Positions 12,281-22,097 are shown, counted from the first letter of the stretch. The stretch: DNA of 64,000 bases from Cellulosimicrobium sp. CUA-896 (GCF_001942335.1 NZ_MKKH01000006.1:28222-92221); one strand, 5' to 3'. The notes: generated by a model not told the origin, from the letters alone. Program-made: numbers and translations.

Positions 12281-13431
12281 CCGGCGTCCCCGCGGAAGCC
12301 GCCGTCACGCAGGTGCTCGCGCGCCTTCTCCACGGCTCCGCGCGGCGGGGCGGGAGGGTGGGCGTCGGCCGGGGCGTCGGTGCCCGGTGCGGCCTCGGCG
12401 TCCGGTGCCCCGGCGCCCGGCAGCGTCGCCTCCGCGGCCTCGGCGGCGTCGGCGGTCGGTCCCAGCGGGGCGAGGTTCGCCGCGCCGTCGGCGAGGAGGG
12501 CGTCGGCCACGCGCCGGCCGAGCGCGAGCGCCACGTCGTCGCGGGCCGCCCGGCGGTCCGGGCCCGTCGAGGGGAGGGGGGCGCGCGCCGCGTGCGTGAG
12601 CTGCTCCGCGCCGTCGACGCGCGCCACGACGGCGGTGAGCCGCAGCTCGCCGTCCTCGGCCACCGCGTGGGCGCCGACCGGGGCGGCGCACCCGGCCTCG
12701 AGCCGGGCGAGCAGCGACCGCTCGGCGAGGACCGCGACCCGGGTGCCCTCGTGGTCGAGCGCGTCGAGCGCTCGGCGACCACCGGGTCGGCGAGGGACTC
12801 CGTGCGCACCTCGACGGCGAGCGCGCTGGCCGGGTGCGGGCGCCATCACGGTCGTGTCGATGACCTCGGTGACCTGGTCGAGGAGCCCGAGGCGGGCGAG
12901 GCCGGCGTACGCGAGGACGACGGCGTCGAGGTCGGCGTCCTCGCCGAGCGCGCGGCGCAGGCGGGTGCCGACGTTGCCGCGGATGTCGACGACGTCGAGG
13001 TCCGGCCGTACGGAGCGCAGCTGCGCGGCCCGGCGCGGGGAGCCGGTGCCGACGCGCGCGCCGCGCGGGAGCGTCGCGATCGTCCGCCCGTCGCGCGCGC
13101 ACAGCGCGTCGCGGGGGTTCTCGCGCTCGGGGGTCACGACGGTCAGGCCCGGGGCCGGGGCCGTCGGGAGGTCCTTGAGGGAGTGGACCGCGACGTCGCA
13201 GCGCCCGTCGAGGAGGGCCTCGCGCAGCGCGGTGACGAACACGCCGGTGCCGCCCATCTGGGCCAGCGACCCGGTGAGCACGTCCCCCTCGGTGCGGATG
13301 CGCACGGTCTCGACCGGGCGTCCGGTCAGCTCCTGGAGGCGCCGCACGACGAGGCCTGTCTGGGTGGTCGCGAGGGCGCTGCCCCGGGTGCCGACGCGGA
13401 GGGTGGTGAGGGTGCTCGCCGTGGTGCTCAC
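12277..13431 (-). CDS. hemC: hydroxymethylbilane synthase (porphobilinogen deaminase), with a short scrambled segment
   Basis: Polymerises four porphobilinogens using a dipyrromethane cofactor bound to Cys. Visible: RVGTRGSALATTQ, HSLKDLPTAPAPGL, ARVGTGSPRRAAQL, VDIRGNVGTRLRR, and the cofactor cysteine in LEAGCAAPVGAHAV. Residues between MAPAPGQ and ALDALDHEGT are out of frame for about 18 codons: two bases appear lost near 12826 and one near 12773, which together restore the frame. The middle frame carries the expected RTESLADPVVAE. GTG 13431 was chosen, with GGAGG 11 bases upstream. A C-terminal Ala/Pro-rich tail makes it 385 residues. Confidence 0.92.
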   Translation of the reverse strand: MSTTASTLTTLRVGTRGSALATTQTGLVVRRLQELTGRPVETVRIRTEGDVLTGSLAQMGGTGVFVTALREALLDGRCDVAVHSLKDLPTAPAPGLTVVTPERENPRDALCARDGRTIATLPRGARVGTGSPRRAAQLRSVRPDLDVVDIRGNVGTRLRRALGEDADLDAVVLAYAGLARLGLLDQVTEVIDTTVMAPAPGQRARRRGAHGVPRRPGGRRALDALDHEGTRVAVLAERSLLARLEAGCAAPVGAHAVAEDGELRLTAVVARVDGAEQLTHAARAPLPSTGPDRRAARDDVALALGRRVADALLADGAANLAPLGPTADAAEAAEATLPGAGAPDAEAAPGTDAPADAHPPAPPRGAVEKAREHLRDGGFRGDAG

Positions 13432-13586
13432 CCTCCCAGTGTCCTCCGAGCGTCCGCGATCTCGAAATGCGGGGCGCATTCCCGCGCAGGTGTGACGGCG
13501 TCGTGACGCGCGGTCACGTCGATTCCGACAATGTGTCACGACGCCATTTCCGAGCGCATTCCCGACGGCCCGCGGTAAGGATTGCC
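13432..13586. other. 155-bp hemY-hemC gap
   Basis: This is the only real gap inside the heme operon. It has AATGCG-GGG-CGCATT at 13467-13481 and lower G+C (ATGTGTC, CATTTCG, AAGGATT) than its surroundings, which suggests an internal promoter for hemC. No open frame was found. Confidence 0.45.
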
Positions 13587-15028
13587 TCACACATTTCGCG
13601 CGCTTTCCTGCGCGTGCGCGACGACGGCCGCGAGACCGGTGCCGGCGATCCACCCACCCGTCACCGCGAGCCCCGGCACGTCGTCCACGCGACCGACGAA
13701 GGCCGCGACCTCCCGCCGGTACGCGGGCGTGGGCGGCGGCAGCGCGCCGTCCCACCGCGTCAGGAGGTGGCCGAGCACGCGCCCGTGCAGGTCGACGCCG
13801 AACAGGCGCGACGCGTCGGCCACCACCTGCGCCAGCTCCGGCTCGCTCTGCACGCCGATGCGCCCGTAGCTGAGGCGCACCACGTGGTGGCCGGGCCCGA
13901 GGGCCTCGCGCACCCGGGTGCGCAGCCACGGCCACTTCGCGGTCGCGTGGGTCATCGCCTTCGCCTCGACCTCGGGGCGGTGCGGCGCGCGCCCGCGTCG
14001 CGGTGCGGCGGGGCGACGAGCATCCCCGTACCGCGCGGGGCGTCGTCGAGCTCGGGCGCGCGCAGCAGGAGGGTCACGAGCCGCACGTCCGCGCCCGGCT
14101 CCGGGTCCGGCACGACGTCCGCCGGCCCGCCCACGAGCGGCCAGAGCTGGTCGACGAGCGCGGGCGTCGTGACGACGAGCCGCGGGGCGTGCAGCGGCGT
14201 CTCGCCGTGCGGGCCGACGGCGGTGACGCGCCACGCGTTCTCCACCCGCGCCAGCGCGACGACCTCGTGCCGCGTGCGGACGTCGGCCTGCGCCGCGAGG
14301 GCGTCGACGAGCCGGTGCACGCCACCGTCGATCCCCCGGACGGCCGAGCCGGCGGGCGCGAGCGCGCGCAGGGACGCGACGGCGCCGGCGAGCGAGCCCT
14401 CGCGCTCGAACGCGGCGCGCAGCCCGGGAGCGACGGCGTCGACGTCGAGCCGGTCGAGCGGGGCCGAGTGCACGCCCGTCGCGACGGGCGCGACCAGCCG
14501 CTCGGCGACGCGCGTGCCCATCCGCGAGCGGGCGAACGTCCCGAGGTCCGTGGTGTCCGCGAACCGAGGGGGGAGCACGCGGTCCAGGCTCGCGCGCAGC
14601 GACCCCAGGACACCGACCGCACGGCGCACGTCCGCCGCCCACGGGTGCGCCGGGATGCCGAGGACGCCGGCGCGCGGCAGCGGGAACGGGCGGCCGGCCG
14701 CGTAGCCCCACGCGGACGCGGGCGACGGCTCGACGACGTCCAGCCCCAGCGCGGCCACGAGCTCCGCGACCTGGGTGCCGCGCGCGGCGAACGACTCCGC
14801 CCCGACGTCGATCCGCACGCCGTCCAGCCCGGGCAGGGCCGCGCCGCGCACCGGCCCGCCGGGCACGTCCTGCGCCTCGAGCACGACGACGCGCAGCCCG
14901 CGCTCCCGCAGGGTCCGCGTCGCCGTCAGCCCGGCGACGCCCGCGCCGACGACGACCGCGTCCACGACCTCGACCCCGCCGCCCGGGGCGGGGTGCGTCG
15001 TGCCCGGTACCGCCGGCGCGCCGGTCAC
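13587..15028 (-). CDS. hemY: HemY-type porphyrinogen oxidase (coproporphyrinogen III oxidase / protoporphyrinogen oxidase), one frameshift
   Basis: FAD enzyme oxidising the porphyrinogen ring late in heme synthesis; in actinobacteria HemY acts mainly on coproporphyrinogen III (CgoX) in the coproporphyrin-dependent pathway. The dinucleotide-binding motif VVVGAGVAGLTATRTL is at residue about 20; later VDAVAPGLRAAFEREGSLA and GIDGGVHRLVDAL match the family, and the C-terminus has GLAVTGGWIAGTGLAAVV. About 480 residues. The break at about 13985-13992 (VAPPHRDAGAR to PHRPEVEAKAMTHA) needs one added base. GTG 15028 overlaps the hemE stop. Neither hemQ nor hemH was found in the window. Confidence 0.9.
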
Positions 15029-16224
15029 CGTGCGCCGCCCGCCGCCCCGGTGCCCTCGGGGGACGCGCCCGCCGGCGCGGTCGCGTGCACGAGCTCGACG
15101 ACCCGCGTGAGCACCGTCGGGTCGGTGTCGGGCGGGACGCCGTGGCCGAGGTTGAGCACGTGCCCCGGCGCAGCCGCCCCGCGGCGCAGGACGTCGCGCA
15201 CGTGCGCCTCGAGCACGTCCCACGGGGCCTGGAGCAGCGCCGGGTCGACGTTGCCCTGCAGCGGGACGACGGCGCGGGGCGCGTCGGCCCCCGGCGTGCC
15301 CGGGACGGCGGGCGCGGTGGCCGCGAGCGTCGCCGCCGCCTCGTCGAGGGGCGTGCGGTAGTCCACGCCCACGGCGACGTCCTGCACCCCGGCCGCGAGG
15401 ACGGCGTCGCGCATCGCGGGCAGGAGGTGGCCCGTGCCGGTACCGAAGTGGACGACGGGGACCCCGAGGTCGGCGACGTGCGTGAGCGCGCGGGTCGACG
15501 CCCCTGCCGCCCCGGCGGAGTAGTCCGCGAGCGACAGCGAGCCCGCCCACGAGTCGAAGAGCTGGGCCGCGCTCGTGCCGGCGAGGACCTGGGCGCGCAG
15601 GAAGGTGCCGGTGAGGTCGGCCGCCCAGTCGACGAGGCGCTGCCACGTCTCGGGGTCGCCGCGCAGCAGGGCGCGCGCGGCGAGGTGGTCGCGCGACGGG
15701 CGGCCCTCGACGAGGTAGGCCGCGAGCGTGAACGGGGCGCCGGCGAAGCCGATGAGGGGGGTGGTGCCGAGGGCGTCGACGGTCGTCGCGACCGCCTCGG
15801 TGATCGGGGCGAGCGCCTCGGGCGTGATCTCGGACTCGACGAGACGCGCCACGTCGTCGCGCGTGCGGTAGGCCTGGCCCATGACGGGGCCGACGCCCGG
15901 CGCGATGTCGACCTCGACCCCGGCGAGGCGCAGCGGCACCACGATGTCGGAGAAGAAGATGCCCGCGTCGACGCCGTGGCGCCGCACGGGCTGCAGCGTG
16001 ATCTCCGAGGCGAGGTCGGGGCGCAGGCACGAGTCGAGCATGCTCACGCCCTCGCGCGCCGCCCGGTACTCGGGCAGCGAGCGCCCGGCCTGGCGCATGA
16101 ACCACACGGGTGTGATTTCCGGCCTTTCCCCGGTCGTCCCGGCGCGCAGCGCGCGCACGAGCGGGGATTGCGTCGTGCGGCCGTCCGCGAGCGGGTGCGT
16201 GGGCGCGAGTGAGGGGAATTTCAC
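15025..16224 (-). CDS. hemE: uroporphyrinogen decarboxylase
   Basis: A 399-residue cytosolic enzyme converting uroporphyrinogen III to coproporphyrinogen III. The family signatures are clear: PVWFMRQAGRSLPEYRAAR at the N-terminus and GFAGAPFTLAAYLVEG in the middle, plus IFFSDIVVPLRLAG and HVLNLGHGVPPDTDP at the end. The start is taken as GTG 16224 (VKFPSLAPTHPLADG), as homologues begin there and the sequence upstream is promoter-like. It is the first gene of the minus-strand heme operon, divergent from hemA over 49 bp. The frame is intact. Confidence 0.95.
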   Translation of the reverse strand: MKFPSLAPTHPLADGRTTQSPLVRALRAGTTGERPEITPVWFMRQAGRSLPEYRAAREGVSMLDSCLRPDLASEITLQPVRRHGVDAGIFFSDIVVPLRLAGVEVDIAPGVGPVMGQAYRTRDDVARLVESEITPEALAPITEAVATTVDALGTTPLIGFAGAPFTLAAYLVEGRPSRDHLAARALLRGDPETWQRLVDWAADLTGTFLRAQVLAGTSAAQLFDSWAGSLSLADYSAGAAGASTRALTHVADLGVPVVHFGTGTGHLLPAMRDAVLAAGVQDVAVGVDYRTPLDEAAATLAATAPAVPGTPGADAPRAVVPLQGNVDPALLQAPWDVLEAHVRDVLRRGAAAPGHVLNLGHGVPPDTDPTVLTRVVELVHATAPAGASPEGTGAAGGAR

Positions 16225-16273
16225 GATCGACAATTCTGCCCCTCGCGCGCGCCGATGGTTAAATCGAAGCACT
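16225..16273. promoter_or_regulatory. divergent hemE/hemA promoter region
   Basis: Only 49 bp separate the two start codons. On the plus strand TTAAAT (16259-16264) ends 9 bases before the hemA GTG; on the minus strand an A/T-rich AGAATTGTC lies just before the hemE GTG. Neither gene has a Shine-Dalgarno sequence, so both are probably read from leaderless messages that start within this short region. Confidence 0.55.
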
Positions 16274-17640
16274 GTGGCTCTTCTCTCCCTGACGGCCAGC
16301 CACCACGAGCTCGATCTCGACGCCCTCGAACGTCTCTCGACCGGCGCCCACTCGATCGGCGGCTCGGCGGTCGCGGCCTGCGACGTCATCTCGGGTGCGG
16401 TCGTCCTCGCGACGTGCAACCGCTTCGAGCTGTACCTCGACGTGGACGCCCCGCTCGACGGACCCGGGGTGCGCCACGCGACCGAGCACGTCGCGCGGCT
16501 CGTCGCGGAGGCGTCGGGGGTCGCGCCCGACGAGGCCGCCCGGTCCTTCCGCGCGCGCGCCGGCAGCGAGGTCGCCGAGCACCTGTTCTCCGTGGCCTCC
16601 GGCCTGGACTCGATGGTCGTGGGGGAGCGGGAGATCGCCGGCCAGGTGAAGCGCGCGCTCGAGACCGCGCACGCCGACGGGCTGACGTCCTCCACGCTCG
16701 AGCTGCTGTTCCAGACGGCGTCGCGCACGTCCAAGCGCGTGAGCACCGGCACGACGCTCGGCGGGGCCGGCCGGTCGGTCGTCGCGCTCGGGCTCGACCT
16801 CGCGTCCGCCGAGCTCCCGCCCTGGCACCAGGTCCGCACCGTGCTCATCGGCACCGGGTCGTACGCCGGGGCGAGCCTCGCCGCGCTGCGGGCGCTCGGC
16901 TGCGACGACGTGCGCGTCTACTCGCAGTCCGGCCGCGCCGAGGAGTTCGCGGCGGCGCGGGGCGCGGAGGCCGTCACCGACCTCGTGGGGGCGCTCGAGG
17001 ACGCCGACCTCGTCGTGTCGTGCAGCGGGGCCCGCGGGCGCGTCGTCGCGGTGCCGGGCGAGGGCGTGCACCGCGAGCAGGCCATCGAGCACGTTCTCGA
17101 CGCCGCGTCCGTCGTCCGGGCGCGCGAGCGGGCCGCTGTCGCGGCCGGCGACGAGCCCGAGGCGCGGCCGATGGTCGTGCTCGACCTCGCGCTGCACCGC
17201 GACGTCGACCCGCACGTCGCCGACGTCGAGGGCGTGCTGCTCTACGACCTCGGGACGCTCGCGGCGCACTCGCCCGCGATCGCGTCGGACCTCGTGGCGC
17301 ACGCCCGGGGGATCGTCGACGACGCGGCGCGCGAGTTCGAGGAGACCCGGCTCGGGCGGGCGGCGGACGCCGCCGTCGTGGCCCTGCTCGCCGACGCCGA
17401 GCGCCGCATCCGCGCCGAGGTGGACGACGTCGTCGCGCTGCGCCGGGCGGACGGGGACGACCCGGACGACGCCGAGGTGGAGGAGCTGGCGCGCGGCGTG
17501 CGCCGCCGCGTGCACGCCGACCTGCACCGGGCGATCGTCGCGGCACGGGCGAGCGCCGTCGAGGAGTCGCGCGCCGCCGAGCGCTCGGTCGTCGAGGACG
17601 CGGAGGCGATGATCGCGGAGGCCGACGCGAGGTCCGCTGA
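16274..17640 (+). CDS. hemA: glutamyl-tRNA reductase (3' end disturbed)
   Basis: Reduces glutamyl-tRNA to glutamate-1-semialdehyde with NADPH, the first committed step of the C5 heme pathway. The catalytic cysteine is in VLATCNRFELY; EHLFSVASGLDSMVVGERE and ETAHADGLTSSTLELLFQTA are family signatures, and VLIGTGSYAGASLAALRALG is the NADPH site. As read, the frame has no stop and runs straight into the next gene. A one-base loss near the end would put TGA 17638-17640 in frame, giving 455 residues, a normal length; I use that end. A real HemA-Ppx fusion is unlikely because the second gene has its own -10 box and start. Confidence 0.9.
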
Positions 17641-17660
17641 CGCGCGCCCCCGGGCGACGG

Positions 17661-17666
17661 TAGCCT
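17661..17666 (+). promoter_or_regulatory. -10 element TAGCCT before the Ppx/GppA gene
   Basis: TAGCCT lies 8 bases before GTG 17675, with no ribosome binding site between, the same arrangement as at 6764. It supports separate, leaderless expression of the phosphatase gene and argues against a HemA fusion. Confidence 0.5.
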
Positions 17667-17674
17667 CGCTCGTC

Positions 17675-18637
17675 GTGACGACGACGGACGTGATCGGCAG
17701 CGGCAGCGCCACCCGGCGCCTCGGCGTGCTGGACATCGGCTCGAACACGGTCCACCTCGCGGTGGTCGACGCCGCCTCCGGCGCGCGCCCCGTGCAGGCC
17801 GCGGGCGCACGCACGGTCGTGCGGATCATGCGGTACCTGCAGCCCGACGGTTCCCTCTCGGCCGAGGGCGTCGCGGCGATGCTCGACGCGGTCGACGCCG
17901 CGATGGCCCTGGCCCGGGAGTCGGACGTCGACGAGATGCTGCCGATGGCGACGTCCGCGCTGCGCGAGGCGACGAACGGTCCCGACGTCCTGGCCGCGAT
18001 CGCCGAGCGCGTCGGCCGCCCGGTCCAGGTGCTCTCGGGCGAGGAGGAGGCGCGCCTGACGTTCCTCGCCGCGCGCCGCTGGCACGGCTGGGCGGCGGGA
18101 CGGCTGCTCGTCCTCGACATCGGCGGCGGCTCGCTCGAGATCGCGTCAGGCGTCGACGAGGAGCCCGACCTCGCGGCGTCGGCCCCGCTCGGCGCGGGTC
18201 GCATGACGATGGCGTTCCTCCCGGGCGACCCGCCCGACCCGGCGGACGTCGACGCCCTGCGCGAGCACGTGCGCGCGACGCTCGCCCCGACCGTCGCGGC
18301 GTTCGAGCGGCTGCCCCGGCCCGACCACGTCGTCGCGACGTCGAAGACGTTCCGGTCCCTCGCCCGCCTCGCGGGGATGCAGCACGAGGTCGTCGGGCCG
18401 GACGAGCGGTGGCGGATGCGGCGCTCGCAGCTCGCGGACTGGGTGCCGCGCCTCGCGCGGCTCACCGCCGAGGGGCGGACCGCCCTGCCGGGGGTCACGC
18501 CCGAGCGGACGGTCCAGATCGTCGCCGGTGGCGTCGTCGCGGTCGAGACGATGCGTGCCCTCGGCGTCGACGAGCTCGAGATCTGCCCCTGGGCGCTGCG
18601 CGAGGGCGCGATCCTGCGCCGGCTCGACCACATCTGA
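17675..18637 (+). CDS. Ppx/GppA family phosphatase (exopolyphosphatase)
   Basis: About 320 residues with the ASKHA fold: phosphate 1 loop RLGVLDIGSNTVHLAVVDA at the N-terminus, then MLPMATSALREATN, VLSGEEEARLTFLAARR, phosphate 2 loop LLVLDIGGGSLEIA and a C-terminal GGVVAVETMRAL. It should hydrolyse inorganic polyphosphate and/or pppGpp. It lacks the long C-terminal HD domain of E. coli Ppx, as usual for the short actinobacterial type. Start GTG 17675 is preferred for its -10 box; GTG 17690 is an alternative. It is convergent with the CoA-transferase gene, with only 15 bp between the stops. Confidence 0.9.
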   Translation: MTTTDVIGSGSATRRLGVLDIGSNTVHLAVVDAASGARPVQAAGARTVVRIMRYLQPDGSLSAEGVAAMLDAVDAAMALARESDVDEMLPMATSALREATNGPDVLAAIAERVGRPVQVLSGEEEARLTFLAARRWHGWAAGRLLVLDIGGGSLEIASGVDEEPDLAASAPLGAGRMTMAFLPGDPPDPADVDALREHVRATLAPTVAAFERLPRPDHVVATSKTFRSLARLAGMQHEVVGPDERWRMRRSQLADWVPRLARLTAEGRTALPGVTPERTVQIVAGGVVAVETMRALGVDELEICPWALREGAILRRLDHI

Positions 18638-18652
18638 GCGCTCGCCCGCCGC

Positions 18653-19972
18653 TCAGCGCCTCCAGGCGGGCGGGTCCGAGCCCCAGGCGTGCGCGGGGGC
18701 GGGGTGGTCGTCGACGGCCTCGTCCCCGAGGTGGTCGAGCGCGGGGCGTGCCGTGGTCACCGTGGTGGTACGCCCGTCCACGCTCACGTCGTGCCCGACG
18801 ACGCAGTGCGCCCCGGGCGGTGTCGGCGGCGCGTGCGCGGGGTCGCGTCCGGGGGCCGCGAGCAGCGCGGTCGCGGTGCGGGCGAGGACGCCGTCGACGT
18901 CGCGCCCGCGCCCGTCCGTGGCCCGGTCGGCGAGCGCGTCGACCACGGCGGCCGTGACGAGGTACCCGGTCGCGTGGTCGAGCGCCTGCGCGGGCAGCGC
19001 GCCGGGCGTCACGGACCCCGGCGGGCCGTCCGTCCCGTCGCGCGAGCCCTCGACGAGCGCGATGCCGGTCGCGGCCTGCACGATGGAGTCGAACCCGCGC
19101 CTGTCCTGCCACGGGCCGTCGTCCCACGCGGCGACGCGGGCGCGGACGACCCCGGGCGGCGTCCGGAGCCCGAGCCGCTCGAGCGAGCCGGGCCGGTAGC
19201 CGGTGACGAGCACGTCGGCCGCGTCGAGCAGTTCCTGCGCCCGGTCGAGGTCGCCGCGGTCGCGCAGGTCGAGCAGCGTGGATCGCTTGCCCTGCCCCGA
19301 GTCGAGGTGCTGCCAGCCGATCTCCGGCAGGTGCGGCGGGTCCACCCGCAGCACGTCGGCGCCGAGCAGGGCGAGGGTGCGCGTCGCGACCGGGCCCGCG
19401 ATGACACGCGTCAGGTCGAGCACGCGCACCCCGTCGAGCGGTCGGCGCGCCCGGGCGAGGGGGCGGTGGGCGGCGGCGTCGTCGCGAGCACGGGTCCGCA
19501 CCGGGTCCGCCGACCCGGCGCCGCGGCCGGGTGCGGCGTCCCACCCGTCCTCGGTGCGGACCCGCACGGCGACCGCGCCGGCCTCGGCCGCGGCGTCCTC
19601 GACGTCCTGCGCGGTCCGCTCCTCCAGGCGCGCGGCGAGGTCGTCGCGGGACGCGTTCCCGGGTAGGCCGAGCAGGTCGAGCAGCCGCGCGCGGTGGTGC
19701 GGGTAGTTCGCGTGCGTGCGCACCCAGCCGTCCGCGGCACGGAAGAAGCCCGACATCGGCGCGAAGCCGTCGACCGGTTCGCCGTCGAGACGCAGGAGGC
19801 GGTCGCTCGTGAACGCGGCGGCGACGCGCTCCGGGTCGGGCGCCGGGCCGACGTCGTACCCGCCGGCGCGCGCCGCGGCCTCCTGGACCGCCCGCACGGA
19901 CGACACGGCGAGGTCGAGGACCGGCAGCGTGGCGGCGAGGTACCCGTCAGGGCGAGGTGTCGGCGTGCTCAC
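18653..19972 (-). CDS. CaiB/BaiF-type CoA-transferase family protein
   Basis: A 439-residue class III CoA-transferase-like protein. The most conserved part is LDGVRVLDLTRVIAGPVATR and TLALLGADVLRVDPP at about residue 190, then LDLRDRGDLDRAQELLDAAD and VLVTGYRPGSLERLGL. The catalytic Asp of FRC/CaiB should lie just after the GADV segment, but here the region reads SGQGKRSTLLDLR, where KRSVALDL is usual. The N-terminal 180 residues are more divergent. Members move CoA between carboxylic acids; the substrate is unknown. Start GTG 19972 has GGCGAG upstream. Confidence 0.85.
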   Translation of the reverse strand: MSTPTPRPDGYLAATLPVLDLAVSSVRAVQEAAARAGGYDVGPAPDPERVAAAFTSDRLLRLDGEPVDGFAPMSGFFRAADGWVRTHANYPHHRARLLDLLGLPGNASRDDLAARLEERTAQDVEDAAAEAGAVAVRVRTEDGWDAAPGRGAGSADPVRTRARDDAAAHRPLARARRPLDGVRVLDLTRVIAGPVATRTLALLGADVLRVDPPHLPEIGWQHLDSGQGKRSTLLDLRDRGDLDRAQELLDAADVLVTGYRPGSLERLGLRTPPGVVRARVAAWDDGPWQDRRGFDSIVQAATGIALVEGSRDGTDGPPGSVTPGALPAQALDHATGYLVTAAVVDALADRATDGRGRDVDGVLARTATALLAAPGRDPAHAPPTPPGAHCVVGHDVSVDGRTTTVTTARPALDHLGDEAVDDHPAPAHAWGSDPPAWRR

Positions 19973-20072
19973 CTCGCCGACGGTACCGACGCCGGGACGA
20001 CCCGGCAGCAGGGCGCGGCCGGACGGCTCGGCCGGCACGGGCAGGATGGCTCGGCCGGCACGGGCGGGCGGC

Positions 20073-20546
20073 TCAGCCGACGAGCACGTCCGCGAGGCGG
20101 TCCAGGACGATGCGGCCCGCGGGCGGCACGCGGCCGGCGTCGGCCGGGGTGAGCCATGCGAGCTCGGCGATCTCCGCGCTCGGCGCCGGTTCCGGCGAGC
20201 CGGGGCGAGGCTCGGCCTCCATGCAGTGCATCCGCACGAGACGCCCGCCGAGCCCGTGGCCCGGTGCCTCGGCCACGAAGCCGGGGCGGACCGTCGCGGG
20301 GTCGAGCAGCACGCCCAGCTCCTCGCGGATCTCGCGGACCAGCGCCTCGGCGTCGGACTCGCCGTGCTCGACCTTGCCGCCGGGCATGAAGAACCGGTCC
20401 TTGCCCGTGCTGCGCACGGTGAGCAGCCGTCCGTCACGCACGTGCACCCACCCGACGGTGCGCAGCGGCTCCTCCGCGGCAGCGAGGTCGGAGGCGGTGC
20501 GGGGGCCGGGCGTCGGGAGGGCAGCGGGAGCGTCGTCGCGGGTCAC
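20073..20546 (-). CDS. NUDIX hydrolase
   Basis: A 157-residue Nudix hydrolase with the full 23-residue box split as GGKVEHGESDAEALVREI followed by REELGV, giving the Mg-binding REXXEE core. It cleaves nucleoside diphosphate-linked compounds, substrate unknown. The central VGWVHVRDGRLLTVRSTGK and FFMPGGK are typical of MutT-like members. It is separated by about 100 bp from the CoA-transferase gene and lies just downstream of the arylsulfotransferase-like gene on the same strand. Confidence 0.9.
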   Translation of the reverse strand: MTRDDAPAALPTPGPRTASDLAAAEEPLRTVGWVHVRDGRLLTVRSTGKDRFFMPGGKVEHGESDAEALVREIREELGVLLDPATVRPGFVAEAPGHGLGGRLVRMHCMEAEPRPGSPEPAPSAEIAELAWLTPADAGRVPPAGRIVLDRLADVLVG

Positions 20547-20591
20547 GCGTCGATGGTGCCACGTCGGGCGGCGGGCACCCCGTCCGTGCAG

Positions 20592-22097
20592 CTACTCCGC
20601 GACGCCGGTCCCCAGCACCTGGCCGTCCGCGTCGAGGGCCTCGACCGCGACGTACGCCGCGTCCTCGGGCACCGGCGCCAGCGCGGTCTCGAAGCCGTCG
20701 CGCGGGACCTCGGCGACGGGCTCGGCATCGGCCTCCGAGGAGCCGGCGACGAGGCGCCACGTCGCGACCTCGGTGGCGCCGTTCCAGCTCGCGTACGCGG
20801 TGCCGCCCTCGATGACGACGAGCGGTGGGTCGGCCGGCGTGCCCACCCAGTCGTCGAAGCGGTACGCGCGGTAGGACTCGCCCGCCTCGAACGGGAACTC
20901 GCGCACGAGGGTGCCGTCGGCGGTGAACTCGCTCGTCAGGCGCGCGTCGCCCCAGCCGATGACGACGTTGCCGTCGTCGAGCACCTGGAGGTTCCCCTGG
21001 CTGCCCGCGATGAGCGTCGGGTCCGTCGGCAGCCACTCCTGGGCCACCGTCGCGGTCATCGCGTCGGTGTCGAGAGCGAGACGCAGACCGCGTGAGCGCT
21101 CGCCGACCGGCGGGTCGCCCTGGTTGTCGAACAGGGTGAGCGTGCCGTCCTCGTGCATCTGCGCGTCGTGCTGCCACGCGAACTGGGCGCCGGTGCCGTC
21201 GTCGGGCCCCTCCATGTCGAAGTCGCTCGCCGTCCCGCCGAGCACCCACGCGACGTCGCCGGTGGTGCGGTCGATCCGGTACACGGCGTGCGTGTTGCGG
21301 GCCGAGACGAGGACGTCGCCGTCGGGGGTGAGGTTCGCGCTGTTGATGTGGAACCAGTCGAAGGGGTCGTCCTCCGCACCCTTCGGCGCGTCCGGGTCGG
21401 CGTCGGGGGACGTCTTCGTGTCGGTGAGGTCCACGTGGTCGGACGCGCGCCACTCGAACAGCACGTCGCCCGTCTCGACGTCGACCTCCTGGACGACGTT
21501 CTCCCACGTCCAGCCGTCCTCCGGGCCGCCGACGGGGGTCAGGTCGGTCTGCTCGGCGACGTAGGCCAGGAGCAGCATCGTGCCGTCGGGGGTGATCGTG
21601 GCGTCGTGCATGTCGGCGTTGCCGGGCTCGATGTCCCCGCCGGTCGTCACGCGCGTGATCTCGCGGTAGCTCGAGTCGAGCACGACGATGTCGCCGAACC
21701 CGTGCCCCACGAAGTCCGACTGCCCCACGTAGTAGGTGATGACCTGCTCGCCGTCGAGCTCCTGGACCCGCACGTCGTACGCAGGCGTGTCGTCGGGCGA
21801 GATCCACACGGGCTCGCCCTCGCCGTCGACGAACAGCGCCCCCTTCTTCGGCGCCTCGCTTCGCTTCGGCCCGAGCACGTAGAGCGCGTCCTCGGCGTCG
21901 TCCGTCGCGGCCGGGCCCTGCGTGACGGGCAGCACCGGCGCGACGAGCCCGGTGGAGCGGAACGTGTGCACCGCGGGAGGGGTCGTCTCCGACTCGGTGG
22001 GCTCGGCGTCGTCCTGCGACCCCGTGCATCCCGCGACGACGAGCGCCGTCGCGACGAGGCCGACGGCCGCCCGCATGCTGACCCGAGTGCCGTGCAT
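20592..22097 (-). CDS. arylsulfotransferase family lipoprotein
   Basis: A 501-residue exported protein. The N-terminus is a lipoprotein signal with lipobox VVAGCTGS (Cys about 24). The mature part is a beta-propeller of the ArylsulfotransN/PQQ-like type; repeats such as DIEPGNADMHDATITPDGTM, NLTPDGDVLVSARNTHAVY and AQFAWQHDAQMHEDGTLTLF have the His-rich blade pattern of family PF14269. Whether it transfers sulfate is unproven; many such actinobacterial proteins have no tested activity. Start ATG 22097 is preferred; ATG 22076 also keeps the signal. The frame is intact. Confidence 0.82.
   Translation of the reverse strand: MHGTRVSMRAAVGLVATALVVAGCTGSQDDAEPTESETTPPAVHTFRSTGLVAPVLPVTQGPAATDDAEDALYVLGPKRSEAPKKGALFVDGEGEPVWISPDDTPAYDVRVQELDGEQVITYYVGQSDFVGHGFGDIVVLDSSYREITRVTTGGDIEPGNADMHDATITPDGTMLLLAYVAEQTDLTPVGGPEDGWTWENVVQEVDVETGDVLFEWRASDHVDLTDTKTSPDADPDAPKGAEDDPFDWFHINSANLTPDGDVLVSARNTHAVYRIDRTTGDVAWVLGGTASDFDMEGPDDGTGAQFAWQHDAQMHEDGTLTLFDNQGDPPVGERSRGLRLALDTDAMTATVAQEWLPTDPTLIAGSQGNLQVLDDGNVVIGWGDARLTSEFTADGTLVREFPFEAGESYRAYRFDDWVGTPADPPLVVIEGGTAYASWNGATEVATWRLVAGSSEADAEPVAEVPRDGFETALAPVPEDAAYVAVEALDADGQVLGTGVAE

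Noticed and set aside
13573..13589. GGTAAGGATTGCCTCAC as a DtxR/IdeR iron box controlling hemC
   Set aside because: Only part of the palindrome matches, the site overlaps the hemY stop, and it lies about 145 bp upstream of hemC. Too weak to list as a regulatory site without a motif score.
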